Source: Tengunoibacter tsumagoiensis (GTDB lineage: Bacteria > Chloroflexota > Ktedonobacteria > Ktedonobacterales > Ktedonobacteraceae). Taken from it: a stretch of 64,000 nucleotides of DNA. The translations under genes were made by a program, and so were the position numbers. Location: NCBI RefSeq assembly GCF_003967535.1, contig NZ_BIFR01000001.1, forward strand, positions 3,037,001 through 3,101,000. The letters are read 5' to 3'. Of the stretch, positions 34,318 to 41,733 are shown one piece after another; within the stretch, counting starts at the first letter, position 1; each line of letters starts with the position of its first letter. Under the pieces are notes generated by a model that did no database searches, was not told the origin of the DNA, and saw only the letters and a list, made by a program, of their open reading frames with translations.

Positions 34318-35421
34318 CTAGATTAAGATCTTGCCATCTTTAAGGAATAGGGTATTATCGATCCAGACCTCGCCATTGGTACGGAGATCGCAGATCATAT
34401 CCCAATGGAGGGCAGAATGATTCAAGCCACCAGTCTCGGGATAGCTTGAGCCAAGCGCCATGTGGATAGTGCCGCCAATCTTCTCATCGAACAGAATATT
34501 TTTAATGCCATGAGTGATATTCATGTTGGTGCCAAAGGCAAACTCACCTAGATACCGGGCCCCTTCATCGAGATTCAGCATCTGCTCCAGGAAGGCCTGG
34601 CCCTGGCGAGCAGTTGCCTCAACGACCTTTCCATCCTGAAAGACCAGCCTTACCCCTTCGACTGAGCGGCCATCGTACGTGGCAGGGATTGCAAACTCGA
34701 CGACCCCATTCACGCTTTTCTCAACCGGGCCAGTAAAGAACTCGCCACTAGGGAAATTGCGCTTGCCATCGCTATTGATAAAAATACGGTCTTTGATTGA
34801 GAGCCTGAGATCGGTCCCCTCGCCGATGACATGGACCTCATCATGTCCAACGAGCCAGTCAACATATTTCTGCTGTTGAGCACCAAGCTCTTTCCAGCGT
34901 GCAATCGGATCGGGATCATTCAGGAAACAGACATTAAAGACAAATTCTTCAAACTCGTGGAGAGACATACTGGCTTCCTGAGCATAGCCGGTTGTGGGGT
35001 AGAGCGTGCCACACCAGCGGAACTCGCCAGCCTGCTCACGCCTGCGGAGCACTTGAGAAAGCGCATGAGAAGACTGCCGACGTCTGGCAACGCGAGCGGG
35101 ATCGATAGAGGTAAGAGCTTTCGGATTGCTTGCAGATTGAATACTGAGGCGGGCAGTGGCTTTTTCAGCCATTACTTGTGCGATTGGCGAGGACTGAATA
35201 AGCTGTTCTTCGCTGCCCTCGCGAAGCAGAATCTCCTCATAATTTTCAAGGGTGAGAATTGGAACGGGCTGTGCCCCTACATGGAGAGCTTCGCGGCAGA
35301 CAGCCTCGATGAGCGGACTCGCCACAGGAGATCCATAAATTGCAAGAATATCGCCCGTCTTGAGATAGAGACAATAATGTACGAGAGTATGAGCCCAGCG
35401 CTCAATACGAATGTCATGCAT
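34318..35421 (-). CDS. M29 aminopeptidase (AmpS/aminopeptidase T family)
   Basis: Metal-dependent exopeptidase of the thermophilic M29 family, cytoplasmic, 367 residues. Key features are GEGTDLRLSIKDR, NFPSGEFFTGPVEKSVNG (metal ligand Glu), ARYLGEFAFGTNMNI (second Glu), IGGTIHMALGSSYPETGG (His) and SALHWDMICDLR (His and Asp). The order and spacing fit the dinuclear metal site of the family. AAGGA precedes the ATG. It lies between coxM and the maturation genes with a perfect 20-bp hairpin upstream, so it is probably transcribed on its own. Confidence 0.92.
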   Translation of the reverse strand: MHDIRIERWAHTLVHYCLYLKTGDILAIYGSPVASPLIEAVCREALHVGAQPVPILTLENYEEILLREGSEEQLIQSSPIAQVMAEKATARLSIQSASNPKALTSIDPARVARRRQSSHALSQVLRRREQAGEFRWCGTLYPTTGYAQEASMSLHEFEEFVFNVCFLNDPDPIARWKELGAQQQKYVDWLVGHDEVHVIGEGTDLRLSIKDRIFINSDGKRNFPSGEFFTGPVEKSVNGVVEFAIPATYDGRSVEGVRLVFQDGKVVEATARQGQAFLEQMLNLDEGARYLGEFAFGTNMNITHGIKNILFDEKIGGTIHMALGSSYPETGGLNHSALHWDMICDLRTNGEVWIDNTLFLKDGKILI

Positions 35422-35498
35422 AGTTCAACAAATCCTTCTTGTTAAGGTGACCATTAGCTATGGCTGAATGGAACTTTTCTATTATACGTCAGCATCTC

Positions 35499-35545
35499 CA
35501 ATGGAAAGGCAGCGTCATGTGGGTTATGACGCTGCCTTTCCATTG
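35499..35545 (-). terminator. 20-bp perfect hairpin ending the cox-like structural genes
   Basis: Perfect 20-bp stem (35499-35518 with 35526-35545), 7-base loop, 13 bases past the coxM stop codon, with no T-tract. It separates the structural genes from the aminopeptidase. Confidence 0.78.
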
Positions 35546-35558
35546 AAATAGCTTGAGC

Positions 35559-36425
35559 TTATGCTCGCTCATAGGCCTGTTGAATGGCCCTTCGGACCAT
35601 CACAATCGTCATCTGGCGGCGATACTCTTGAGACCCATGAATATCCGAGAGAAACTCAAGCCCGTCAGGAGCTTTCTCTGCAGCCTGCTGGATGAGTGTT
35701 GGATCGAGTTTTTTTCCAATGAGCGCGGCCTCAACGGAAGTTGCGCGGCTGGTTTGAAGTGCTGCACCGGTGATCGTAAGACTGGCAGCAGTGCACGTCC
35801 GAGTGTTATCCAGCGTAACGATCGCAGCGCTGCCCGCAATAGCGTAGTGAGAGGCCTTATTCTCGAGTTTCGTATATGCAGAGCCTGTCTGAGCAGGAAG
35901 GAGAGGAAGCTTGATTGCAGTGATCAGCTCATCTGGCTCCAGAGCAGTTGTAAAGGTACCGAGGAAAAAATCGTCCGCAGCCACAGTCCTGATGCCATCT
36001 GGACCTTGAAGAATAATCTCAGCTTTCAGAGCCAGAATAATACCAGGCATATCAGCAGCGGGATCAGAGTGGGCGATACTGCCGGCAACGGTGCCACGAT
36101 TGCGAACCTGCTGATCTCCAATCACTGATACCCCATCGATAAGCAGTGGAAAGTGCTGTTTGATCAGTTCAGCCCGCTCAATCTGTGCATAGGTAGTCAT
36201 TGCACCAAGCAGGATGCTCTGGCCCTCTTGCCGAATATAAGAGAGCTCGGTAATTCTGCCGATATCAATCAAGTGTTCAGGCTGAGAGAGGCGCAGCTTC
36301 ATTGCAGGGATCAGACTATGACCGCCAGCCAGGATTTTGGCTTCATCCCCATATTGCTGAAGAAGGGCAATGGCCTCTGCAACCGATGTCGCAGAATGAT
36401 AATCGAATGCTGCTGGGACAGACAT
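35559..36425 (-). CDS. Mo-hydroxylase FAD-binding medium subunit (CoxM/XdhB-like)
   Basis: FAD subunit that passes electrons from the iron-sulfur subunit to the external acceptor. The FAD site shows ILAGGHSLIPAMKLRL and TVAGSIAHSDPAADMPGIIL, with LGAMTTYAQIER between; the C-terminal CO dehydrogenase flavoprotein domain follows (FTTALEPDELITAIKLPL, YAIAGSAAIV). Length 288 residues, normal for CoxM. GAGGAG precedes the ATG by 10 bases. It is the third structural gene after coxS and coxL. Confidence 0.92.
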   Translation of the reverse strand: MSVPAAFDYHSATSVAEAIALLQQYGDEAKILAGGHSLIPAMKLRLSQPEHLIDIGRITELSYIRQEGQSILLGAMTTYAQIERAELIKQHFPLLIDGVSVIGDQQVRNRGTVAGSIAHSDPAADMPGIILALKAEIILQGPDGIRTVAADDFFLGTFTTALEPDELITAIKLPLLPAQTGSAYTKLENKASHYAIAGSAAIVTLDNTRTCTAASLTITGAALQTSRATSVEAALIGKKLDPTLIQQAAEKAPDGLEFLSDIHGSQEYRRQMTIVMVRRAIQQAYERA

Positions 36426-36516
36426 GGGTTATATTCTCCTCATTTTATCGTTTTTCTATCGCTGCTTGTTGCTTGTTGTACAGTGGAGAGAGTGTTGTGG
36501 CTCTCCCCACGATACA

Positions 36517-38850
36517 TTATCGTTGCTGAATCAGCCGCCATAACTTTTCGGATGTTAGAGGCATATCGATATGGGGTACGCCCAGGGCATCCGCAATTGC
36601 AGCTACTACAGCTGGTGTTGAGCCAATGGTGCCAGCCTCGCCGATCCCTTTGACTCCCAGAGGATTGACCGGAGTCGGAGTAACAGTATGAGCAAGCTCA
36701 AAGAATGGGAGCTCGGGAGCTGTGGGAAGCGCATAATCCATCAGCGTGGCTGTCAGCAACTGACCATCCTCATTATAGACCACGCCCTCGTACATTGCCT
36801 GTCCAATCCCCTGAGCAATGCCTCCATGGATCTGGCCCTGTACAATCATGGGATTAAGCTGTCGGCCACAATCATCGACTGCGACGAAGCGCGTGATATG
36901 TGGCTCGCCAGTGGTCTTATCAATCTCCACCGCACAGATATGCGTACCAAAGGGGAAAACACAGGCATCAGGTTCAAAGAAGACCGTTATCTCCAGACCT
37001 GGTTCAATCCCGGGCGCCAGGGTATTGGAGAGATTCGCCGTAGTGGCGACATCACTAAAGGGAATAGCTTTCTGTGGTGAGCCAGCAACTGAGAACTTCC
37101 CGTCAGCAAGAAGAATATCCTCAGGACTGGCCTCCAGCAGATGCGAGGCGATCAGCTTCATCTTCTCTTTGAGTTTCTGGACAGCATTATAGACAGCGGC
37201 GCCTCCAACTGCCGTCGTGCGGCTCCCATAGGTTCCCCGTCCCTCGGGAGTTGAATCCGTATCGCCATGTAAGATCAGCACCTGTTCCACTGGAATACTA
37301 AACTCATCCGCGACAATCTGTGCGAAGGTTGTCTCTTCCCCCTGACCATGGGGAGAAGCTCCCGTATAGACCATCACCGTTCCAGATTGTTCGACGCGGA
37401 TGCGAGCGCTCTCATAGAGTCCGACCGGAGCCGTACCCTTGGGGCCGAATCCGCAGATCTCAATATAAGAAGAGATTCCCAGGCCAACCAGGCGTCCTTC
37501 AGCACGTTGTTGTGCCTGTTGAAGGCGTAGCTGTGGGTAATCAATCAGATCCATTGCCTTTTGGAGTGCCGCGTGATAATTACCAGTATCATATGTGGCG
37601 CCAGCCGCAGACTTGTAGGGAAACTGTTCGGGCCGAATAAAATTGAGGAAACGGACAGCCGCAGGATCTTTTCCCAAACGATGGGCAACCAGATCAATAG
37701 CGCGCTCGATGGCATACGTGGCCTCTGGGCGGCCTGCACCGCGATAAGCATCGGTCGGGGCTTTATTGGTAAAAACAATATCCGCGCTCAGATGGACCGC
37801 AGGGATATCATAAGCTCCACAAGAGACCGGGAAGCCAAAGGCAATCATGATGACATCAGTAAAGAGCTGCGAATAAGCACCAAGATCAGAGATCCCATAC
37901 ACTTTTAAGCCGGTAATCTTCCCTTCTGGGGTCGCAGCTGCCTCAACATAATCGATCTGATCTCGGCCATGAACGGTCACCGCAAGATTCTCGCTACGAT
38001 CCTCAATCCATTTGACGGGATGACCTGTCTGCATAGATGCAAAGGCTGCCAGCATCTCTTCGGGATAAACATTCAGTTTCGAGCCGAACCCTCCCCCGAC
38101 CTCAGGTACAATCACGCGCACCTTATGCTGCGGCAATCCAATCTGTACTGCAAGGATATTGCGCAACAGATGAGGAATCTGAGACGAGCTCCAGATAGTG
38201 AGACTCTGATCTGCTTTGCGATAGTCTGCCACCACCCCTCGTGTCTCCATAGAGACAGGAGCTACACGCTGATTGATCAGGCGTGTTTTGACGATAACGC
38301 CTCCCGCGGCTTGAGTTTCCGCAAAAATGCGATCAATCTCTTTGGAAGGAGGGTGCATCCCATAGGCGATATTGGTCCCAAACTCCTCATAAAGAATGGG
38401 CGCATCATCTTGCATTGCTTGTTCCACATCGACCGCTGCTGGGAGAGGCTCATAATCTATATCGATCAGATCGATCGCATCGCGAGCACTATAAGGATCT
38501 TCCGCCAGTACGACTGCGACGGGATCGCCATAGAAGCGGACCTTACCGCTTGCCAGGGGGCCCCGACAACCCATCCCTTCACTGATATACCCAAGTGGAA
38601 CTGCAACGGCCACATTGCCCACCTTCCCTTGTAGATCCTGGGCCGTATAGACCGCCACCACGCCAGGATATTGGCGAGCTTCAGTCGTATCAATATGAAG
38701 AATGCGAGCATGTCCATAAGGGCTACGGAGGACCACCATATGGAGGAGTCCTAGCAGCTTTAAATCATCAACATACGTTGCTTGACCAGTAATTAAACGA
38801 GGATCTTCGCGCCGTTTGATCGGCGTCCCAAGCATAGCAGCAATGCCCAT
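36517..38850 (-). CDS. Mo-hydroxylase large subunit, form II CoxL-like
   Basis: Molybdopterin-containing catalytic subunit of the xanthine oxidase family, 777 residues. It has PEVGGGFGSKLN (250-260), the active-site loop AYRGAGR (368-374), CGFGPKGTAPVGLYESA and the catalytic-Glu motif GVKGIGE (Glu about 738). The loop AYRGAGR marks form II CoxL-like enzymes; genuine CO dehydrogenase (form I) has AYxCSFR with a copper-binding Cys. The substrate is therefore open: CO, a purine, nicotinate or another heterocycle or aldehyde. It works as a heterotrimer with the S and M subunits encoded on either side. Confidence 0.92.
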   Translation of the reverse strand: MGIAAMLGTPIKRREDPRLITGQATYVDDLKLLGLLHMVVLRSPYGHARILHIDTTEARQYPGVVAVYTAQDLQGKVGNVAVAVPLGYISEGMGCRGPLASGKVRFYGDPVAVVLAEDPYSARDAIDLIDIDYEPLPAAVDVEQAMQDDAPILYEEFGTNIAYGMHPPSKEIDRIFAETQAAGGVIVKTRLINQRVAPVSMETRGVVADYRKADQSLTIWSSSQIPHLLRNILAVQIGLPQHKVRVIVPEVGGGFGSKLNVYPEEMLAAFASMQTGHPVKWIEDRSENLAVTVHGRDQIDYVEAAATPEGKITGLKVYGISDLGAYSQLFTDVIMIAFGFPVSCGAYDIPAVHLSADIVFTNKAPTDAYRGAGRPEATYAIERAIDLVAHRLGKDPAAVRFLNFIRPEQFPYKSAAGATYDTGNYHAALQKAMDLIDYPQLRLQQAQQRAEGRLVGLGISSYIEICGFGPKGTAPVGLYESARIRVEQSGTVMVYTGASPHGQGEETTFAQIVADEFSIPVEQVLILHGDTDSTPEGRGTYGSRTTAVGGAAVYNAVQKLKEKMKLIASHLLEASPEDILLADGKFSVAGSPQKAIPFSDVATTANLSNTLAPGIEPGLEITVFFEPDACVFPFGTHICAVEIDKTTGEPHITRFVAVDDCGRQLNPMIVQGQIHGGIAQGIGQAMYEGVVYNEDGQLLTATLMDYALPTAPELPFFELAHTVTPTPVNPLGVKGIGEAGTIGSTPAVVAAIADALGVPHIDMPLTSEKLWRLIQQR

Positions 38851-38987
38851 AACGATGGATGCCCTTTCTCATGTTCTTTCTCAAAGTATGAAAAACGTAA
38901 CATCCCTGCTTTCTTGTTTGTCGCGCACAGGTTGAGATAAAAGGCGGTGAACTATGGGACAACGACGTGAGAAGGGAACGTAGCGAA

Positions 38988-39497
38988 TCAGTCGCTGGAG
39001 GCGACGGGTTGGGCTGCTGTCGAGGCATGCATCTGCTCTGCGGCGGCCTGAACGGCTCGTACAATATTCTGATAACCAGTGCAGCGACAGATATTCCCTT
39101 CCAGCCCTTTGCGGATCTCGGCCTCAGTTGGGTGAGGATTGTGCTTCAGGATCTGATAAGAAGCCATAATCATGCCTGGAGTACAGAAACCGCATTGAAG
39201 ACCATGCTGTTCCCAGAAGCCCTCTTGAATGGGGTGCAGACTTCCTTCAGGAGCGAGCCCTTCAATCGTAGTCACCTCGCAGCCATCCGCCTGAACGGCT
39301 AGAAGAGTACACGCTTTGACGGCCTCTCCATTGAGCAGGACCACACAGGCACCACATTGAGAGGTATTGCAGCCCACATGTGTGCCAGTGAGATCAAGCA
39401 CATCGCGGAGATAATGGACTAAGAGGAGACGTGGCTCAACTTCAGAACGATGGCGTTGTCCATTGACAGTGACAGTAATTGCATGCTTTGTACTCAT
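38988..39497 (-). CDS. Mo-hydroxylase 2Fe-2S small subunit (CoxS-like)
   Basis: Electron-transfer subunit with two [2Fe-2S] clusters. The N-terminal plant-ferredoxin-type site is Cys43, Cys48, Cys51 and Cys63 (GCNTSQCGACVVLLNG); the C-terminal site is Cys102, Cys105, Cys137 and Cys139 (CGFCTPGM and GNICRCTGY). All eight ligands are present. Length 169 residues. GGAG lies 7 bases before the ATG. It is the first gene of the structural set (S, L, M), with a promoter-like sequence at 39535-39564; the S-L-M order differs from the M-S-L order of classical form I cox operons. Confidence 0.93.
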   Translation of the reverse strand: MSTKHAITVTVNGQRHRSEVEPRLLLVHYLRDVLDLTGTHVGCNTSQCGACVVLLNGEAVKACTLLAVQADGCEVTTIEGLAPEGSLHPIQEGFWEQHGLQCGFCTPGMIMASYQILKHNPHPTEAEIRKGLEGNICRCTGYQNIVRAVQAAAEQMHASTAAQPVASSD

Positions 39498-39534
39498 GAT
39501 GGTTCTCCATCTTTTAGAAATGTAACCCGCCCAG

Positions 39535-39564
39535 ATGATGCGAGACGTATGTGTCTGTTGTCAA
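39535..39564 (-). promoter_or_regulatory. Possible promoter of the cox-like operon
   Basis: On the minus strand TTGACA (39559-39564), an 18-base spacer and CATCAT (39535-39540). The -35 is perfect and the -10 is 4/6. Confidence 0.45.
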
Positions 39565-39803
39565 AACGTAGAGACGCCGGGTTCCTGACGCCCTCATCAC
39601 GTTTTGCTGTTTCTATTGGGCGTTGAGTGATAGAAAACACAAAGGTGAAGGCCTGCATGGTTGCTATGGAGGGAGATAAAGCGAGAAGGACTTCTCAGCC
39701 TCCGTTACCTGATAGACCCGATGAAATCGTTCACACAAGCGAGGACAGATCTCTACGAAAAAGAGGGTAGCACACGCGAGGTCAGGTTGTCAATGATAGA
39801 AGG

Positions 39804-39837
39804 TCTGGAGCGGCCTGATGAGATTGGCCACTCCAGA
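39804..39837 (-). terminator. Hairpin downstream of the Thr/Pro-rich lipoprotein gene
   Basis: TCTGGAGCGGCC and GGCCACTCCAGA form a 12-bp stem with one C-A mismatch, 10-base loop, 23 bases past the stop codon. Confidence 0.62.
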
Positions 39838-39860
39838 TAAATAGATCTGATTGAACAGGG

Positions 39861-40511
39861 CTAATTTTTCTTTTTTCCAGGAGGGGTTGGCGTCATATCT
39901 GCCCCTGGAGCACCTGTTGGGGTTGCTGATGCATCGGGAGAAGGGGTAGGCGTGACCGTAGCAGGAAGAAGCACAAAATAGGCGGCGCGGGCCTGACTGG
40001 CTGTGCAGGTATTGCCTCCACCGTTAAATGTCACATCGATAAGGGTCACATGATTAACGAGGGCAGGATTTGTGTCCTGGGGAACGGAGATAGGAAAGGT
40101 TGCCAGGCCATCAGGAGTTGTTGTCGCACTCACCGTCGTATCGGCGCGTTTATCGGCCCAATGGACCGTAGCCAGAGCTGTGGCGCCACTGATGCCCTCT
40201 GGATTACCATTGGTGATGCGAGTATATTTGGCGTTCACCACAATAGTGCTGACGCCAGCGCGGGGGGTTGTTTCCGTGACCCAGGCGGCGCAAGAAAAAG
40301 GTGGTGGCGGAGGAGTTGGAGACTGTTTTTTGCCCAACTGAATCGTCACAGTAGGGACAGGGCCATTGCTGGCAGTAGTGGTCGTGTTTGTTGCACCACA
40401 AGCCACAACGATAATGCTCAGTACAAAAAGAAGGAGGATAGCACCGCTTTTAACGTAGAGAGAGACGCCCTTTTTTATCTGTTTTTCTTCTTGTGGTTGC
40501 ATAGAAGTCAT
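39861..40511 (-). CDS. Thr/Pro-rich lipoprotein of unknown function
   Basis: No family recognised. A hydrophobic segment ends in the lipobox IIVVAC, so the protein is probably lipid-anchored outside the membrane. Residues about 75-185 look like a single beta-sandwich of Ig-like type (for example AAWVTETTPRAGVSTIVVNA, TLIDVTFNGGGNTC), with two Cys that could form a disulfide. Both flanks are low complexity: SPTPPPPPF before it, and TPTPSPDASATPTGAPG at the C-terminus. ATG 40502 (MQPQEEK) fits the AAAGGA site better than the frame start. Similar Thr-Pro linkers occur in the large protein at 61528. Confidence 0.75.
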   Translation of the reverse strand: MTSMQPQEEKQIKKGVSLYVKSGAILLLFVLSIIVVACGATNTTTTASNGPVPTVTIQLGKKQSPTPPPPPFSCAAWVTETTPRAGVSTIVVNAKYTRITNGNPEGISGATALATVHWADKRADTTVSATTTPDGLATFPISVPQDTNPALVNHVTLIDVTFNGGGNTCTASQARAAYFVLLPATVTPTPSPDASATPTGAPGADMTPTPPGKKKN

Positions 40512-40675
40512 ATCCTTTTGTTATGAAAAGATAGTGCGAGGAGTATTGCACAGAATTATCAATCTCGCTAGAGCAGAGTATACCATCTTTTTGGCGATAG
40601 AGAATCAAATTAGATCATTTGGGTAGTGTTTTTGTACGCTATAGGTGGAATGGCAGTGGATCACTGGAAAGAAGA

Positions 40676-40711
40676 AATGGTAAAGCATGTTCGGCTTCAT
40701 GCTTTACCATT
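40676..40711 (-). terminator. 14-bp hairpin after the cupredoxin gene
   Basis: Perfect 14-bp stem (40676-40689 with 40698-40711) with an 8-base loop, 19 bases past the stop codon. Confidence 0.7.
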
Positions 40712-40730
40712 GAAACATGCTGGTTTACAG

Positions 40731-41117
40731 CTATGGAGTAACCGTAATGGTTAAATTCATGCCGGGGTGGATGGTGCAAAGAATGTTAAAGGTTCCAGCC
40801 GTATTAAAGGGTCCGATGGTAGTAACATCATTGCCTTTGAAATCGGCGGCGACATCTGGTGCACCTGTTTCTTTGGTTTTTTGCTGTTGTCCATTCGCCC
40901 ATGTGCCATTGGCAATGACGTGGGGGGCTGCGACGGTATCCACCAGATCCAGATACTGACCTTTTTTAATCGTCACCGTTGATGTGATAAAGGTCGTGGC
41001 ACCCATTTCCGCTTTAGGATTTTGTGGGATTGTGGAAGTGTCAATGACTCGACAGGCTGAAAAAAGAACAGAGACCAGTGCAAGAGTGAGCAGACCGAAT
41101 AAGAGCTTTTTATACAT
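40731..41117 (-). CDS. Cupredoxin-like lipoprotein
   Basis: Small extracellular copper protein of 128 residues, likely an electron carrier. The signal ends in the lipobox VLFSAC. The domain has the type I copper pattern: a first His in APHVIANG, and CTIHPGMNLTI at the C-terminus supplying Cys, His and Met in CxxHxxM spacing. The overall pattern resembles plastocyanin or the blue-copper domain of quinol-linked proteins. Its redox partner is not apparent; the cox-like cluster next door is cytoplasmic and an interaction would be speculation. It has its own hairpin terminator. Confidence 0.85.
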   Translation of the reverse strand: MYKKLLFGLLTLALVSVLFSACRVIDTSTIPQNPKAEMGATTFITSTVTIKKGQYLDLVDTVAAPHVIANGTWANGQQQKTKETGAPDVAADFKGNDVTTIGPFNTAGTFNILCTIHPGMNLTITVTP

Positions 41118-41348
41118 AAGTGTGTCTTGGAGTCCTCCCTAGTATTAGAGTTCTTTTACTTCCCCTCCCGGATCCAGCTCTAGGCAGAACATCCAGATGG
41201 GTTAGTCCTACTATAGCAAAATGTCTCGAATATAGCAAAGAGAAGAGAGCGAGTACTTTTCTCTAATCGGGATAAGAGCGAGACAGTTATGAGAGAAGAA
41301 AAAAGCAGGCCAGAGCGTCAATGTATGCTCTGAACTGCTTTCAATTGG

Positions 41349-41422
41349 TAGCGCATACGGGATTTGAACCCGTGATCTCCGCCTTGAGAGGGCGATGTCC
41401 TGAACCGCTAGACGAATGCGCC
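41349..41422 (-). tRNA. tRNA-Glu (anticodon CTC), CCA encoded
   Basis: The minus strand folds as a complete cloverleaf: acceptor GGCGCAT with ATGCGCT (first pair G-U), anticodon stem and loop with CTCTCAA giving anticodon CTC, and T-arm ACGGGTTCAAATCCCGT. The 3' end is followed directly by CCA (41348-41346). It is the second of two tandem copies in transcription order. Confidence 0.93.
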
Positions 41423-41489
41423 AGATAGGTGTGTTCTCAATCCATTGCTGGAACTTTTGGTAGAGGAGGTAAGCCTCATAAAAGTGAGA

Positions 41490-41563
41490 TAGCGCATACG
41501 GGATTCGAACCCGTGATCTCCGCCTTGAGAGGGCGATGTCCTAAACCGCTAGACGAATGCGCC
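41490..41563 (-). tRNA. tRNA-Glu (anticodon CTC), CCA not encoded
   Basis: Same cloverleaf and anticodon as the neighbouring copy, differing in one D-loop base (GGTTTAGG for GGTTCAGG) and one T-loop base (GTTCGAATC for GTTCAAATC). After the discriminator A the sequence is TCT, so CCA must be added by enzyme. It is first in the transcript, 67 bases before the other copy, behind a near-consensus promoter. Confidence 0.93.
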
Positions 41564-41614
41564 TTGTGAGATGTGTGCTTCCCAGTTATTTCCGGTAGGC
41601 TCATCACGGGGTAT

Positions 41615-41643
41615 ATAATATCGCGACCTGACGATCTTGTCAA
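41615..41643 (-). promoter_or_regulatory. Promoter of the tRNA-Glu pair
   Basis: On the minus strand TTGACA (41638-41643), a 17-base spacer and TATTAT (41615-41620). Transcription would start near 41608, 45 bases before the first tRNA. Confidence 0.8.
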
Positions 41644-41677
41644 GGGGTGTTGTAGAGAAATTTTCTGCAATTGGAAA

Positions 41678-41710
41678 GAGAGGTCGGGTCCTTAAAGAAC
41701 TCGACCTCTC
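41678..41710 (-). terminator. Hairpin after the GH65 gene
   Basis: A 12-bp stem with one G-U pair (41678-41689 with 41699-41710), 24 bases past the stop codon. Confidence 0.65.
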
Positions 41711-41733
41711 CTGTCTCAGTGATCTACTGTGGA

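Larger units (their letters stand above)
39498..39860. other. Spacer upstream of the cox-like operon
   Basis: No gene is visible. It contains the candidate coxS promoter and, at 39804-39837, the hairpin that ends the next gene. Nothing else stands out. Confidence 0.5.

Noticed and set aside
36517..38850. Genuine (form I) aerobic CO dehydrogenase
   Set aside because: The active-site loop is AYRGAGR and lacks the Cys of AYxCSFR, so CO oxidation cannot be claimed.
41476..41670. 64-codon frame over the tRNA-Glu gene
   Set aside because: It reads through the tRNA and its promoter; tRNA structure explains the sequence.
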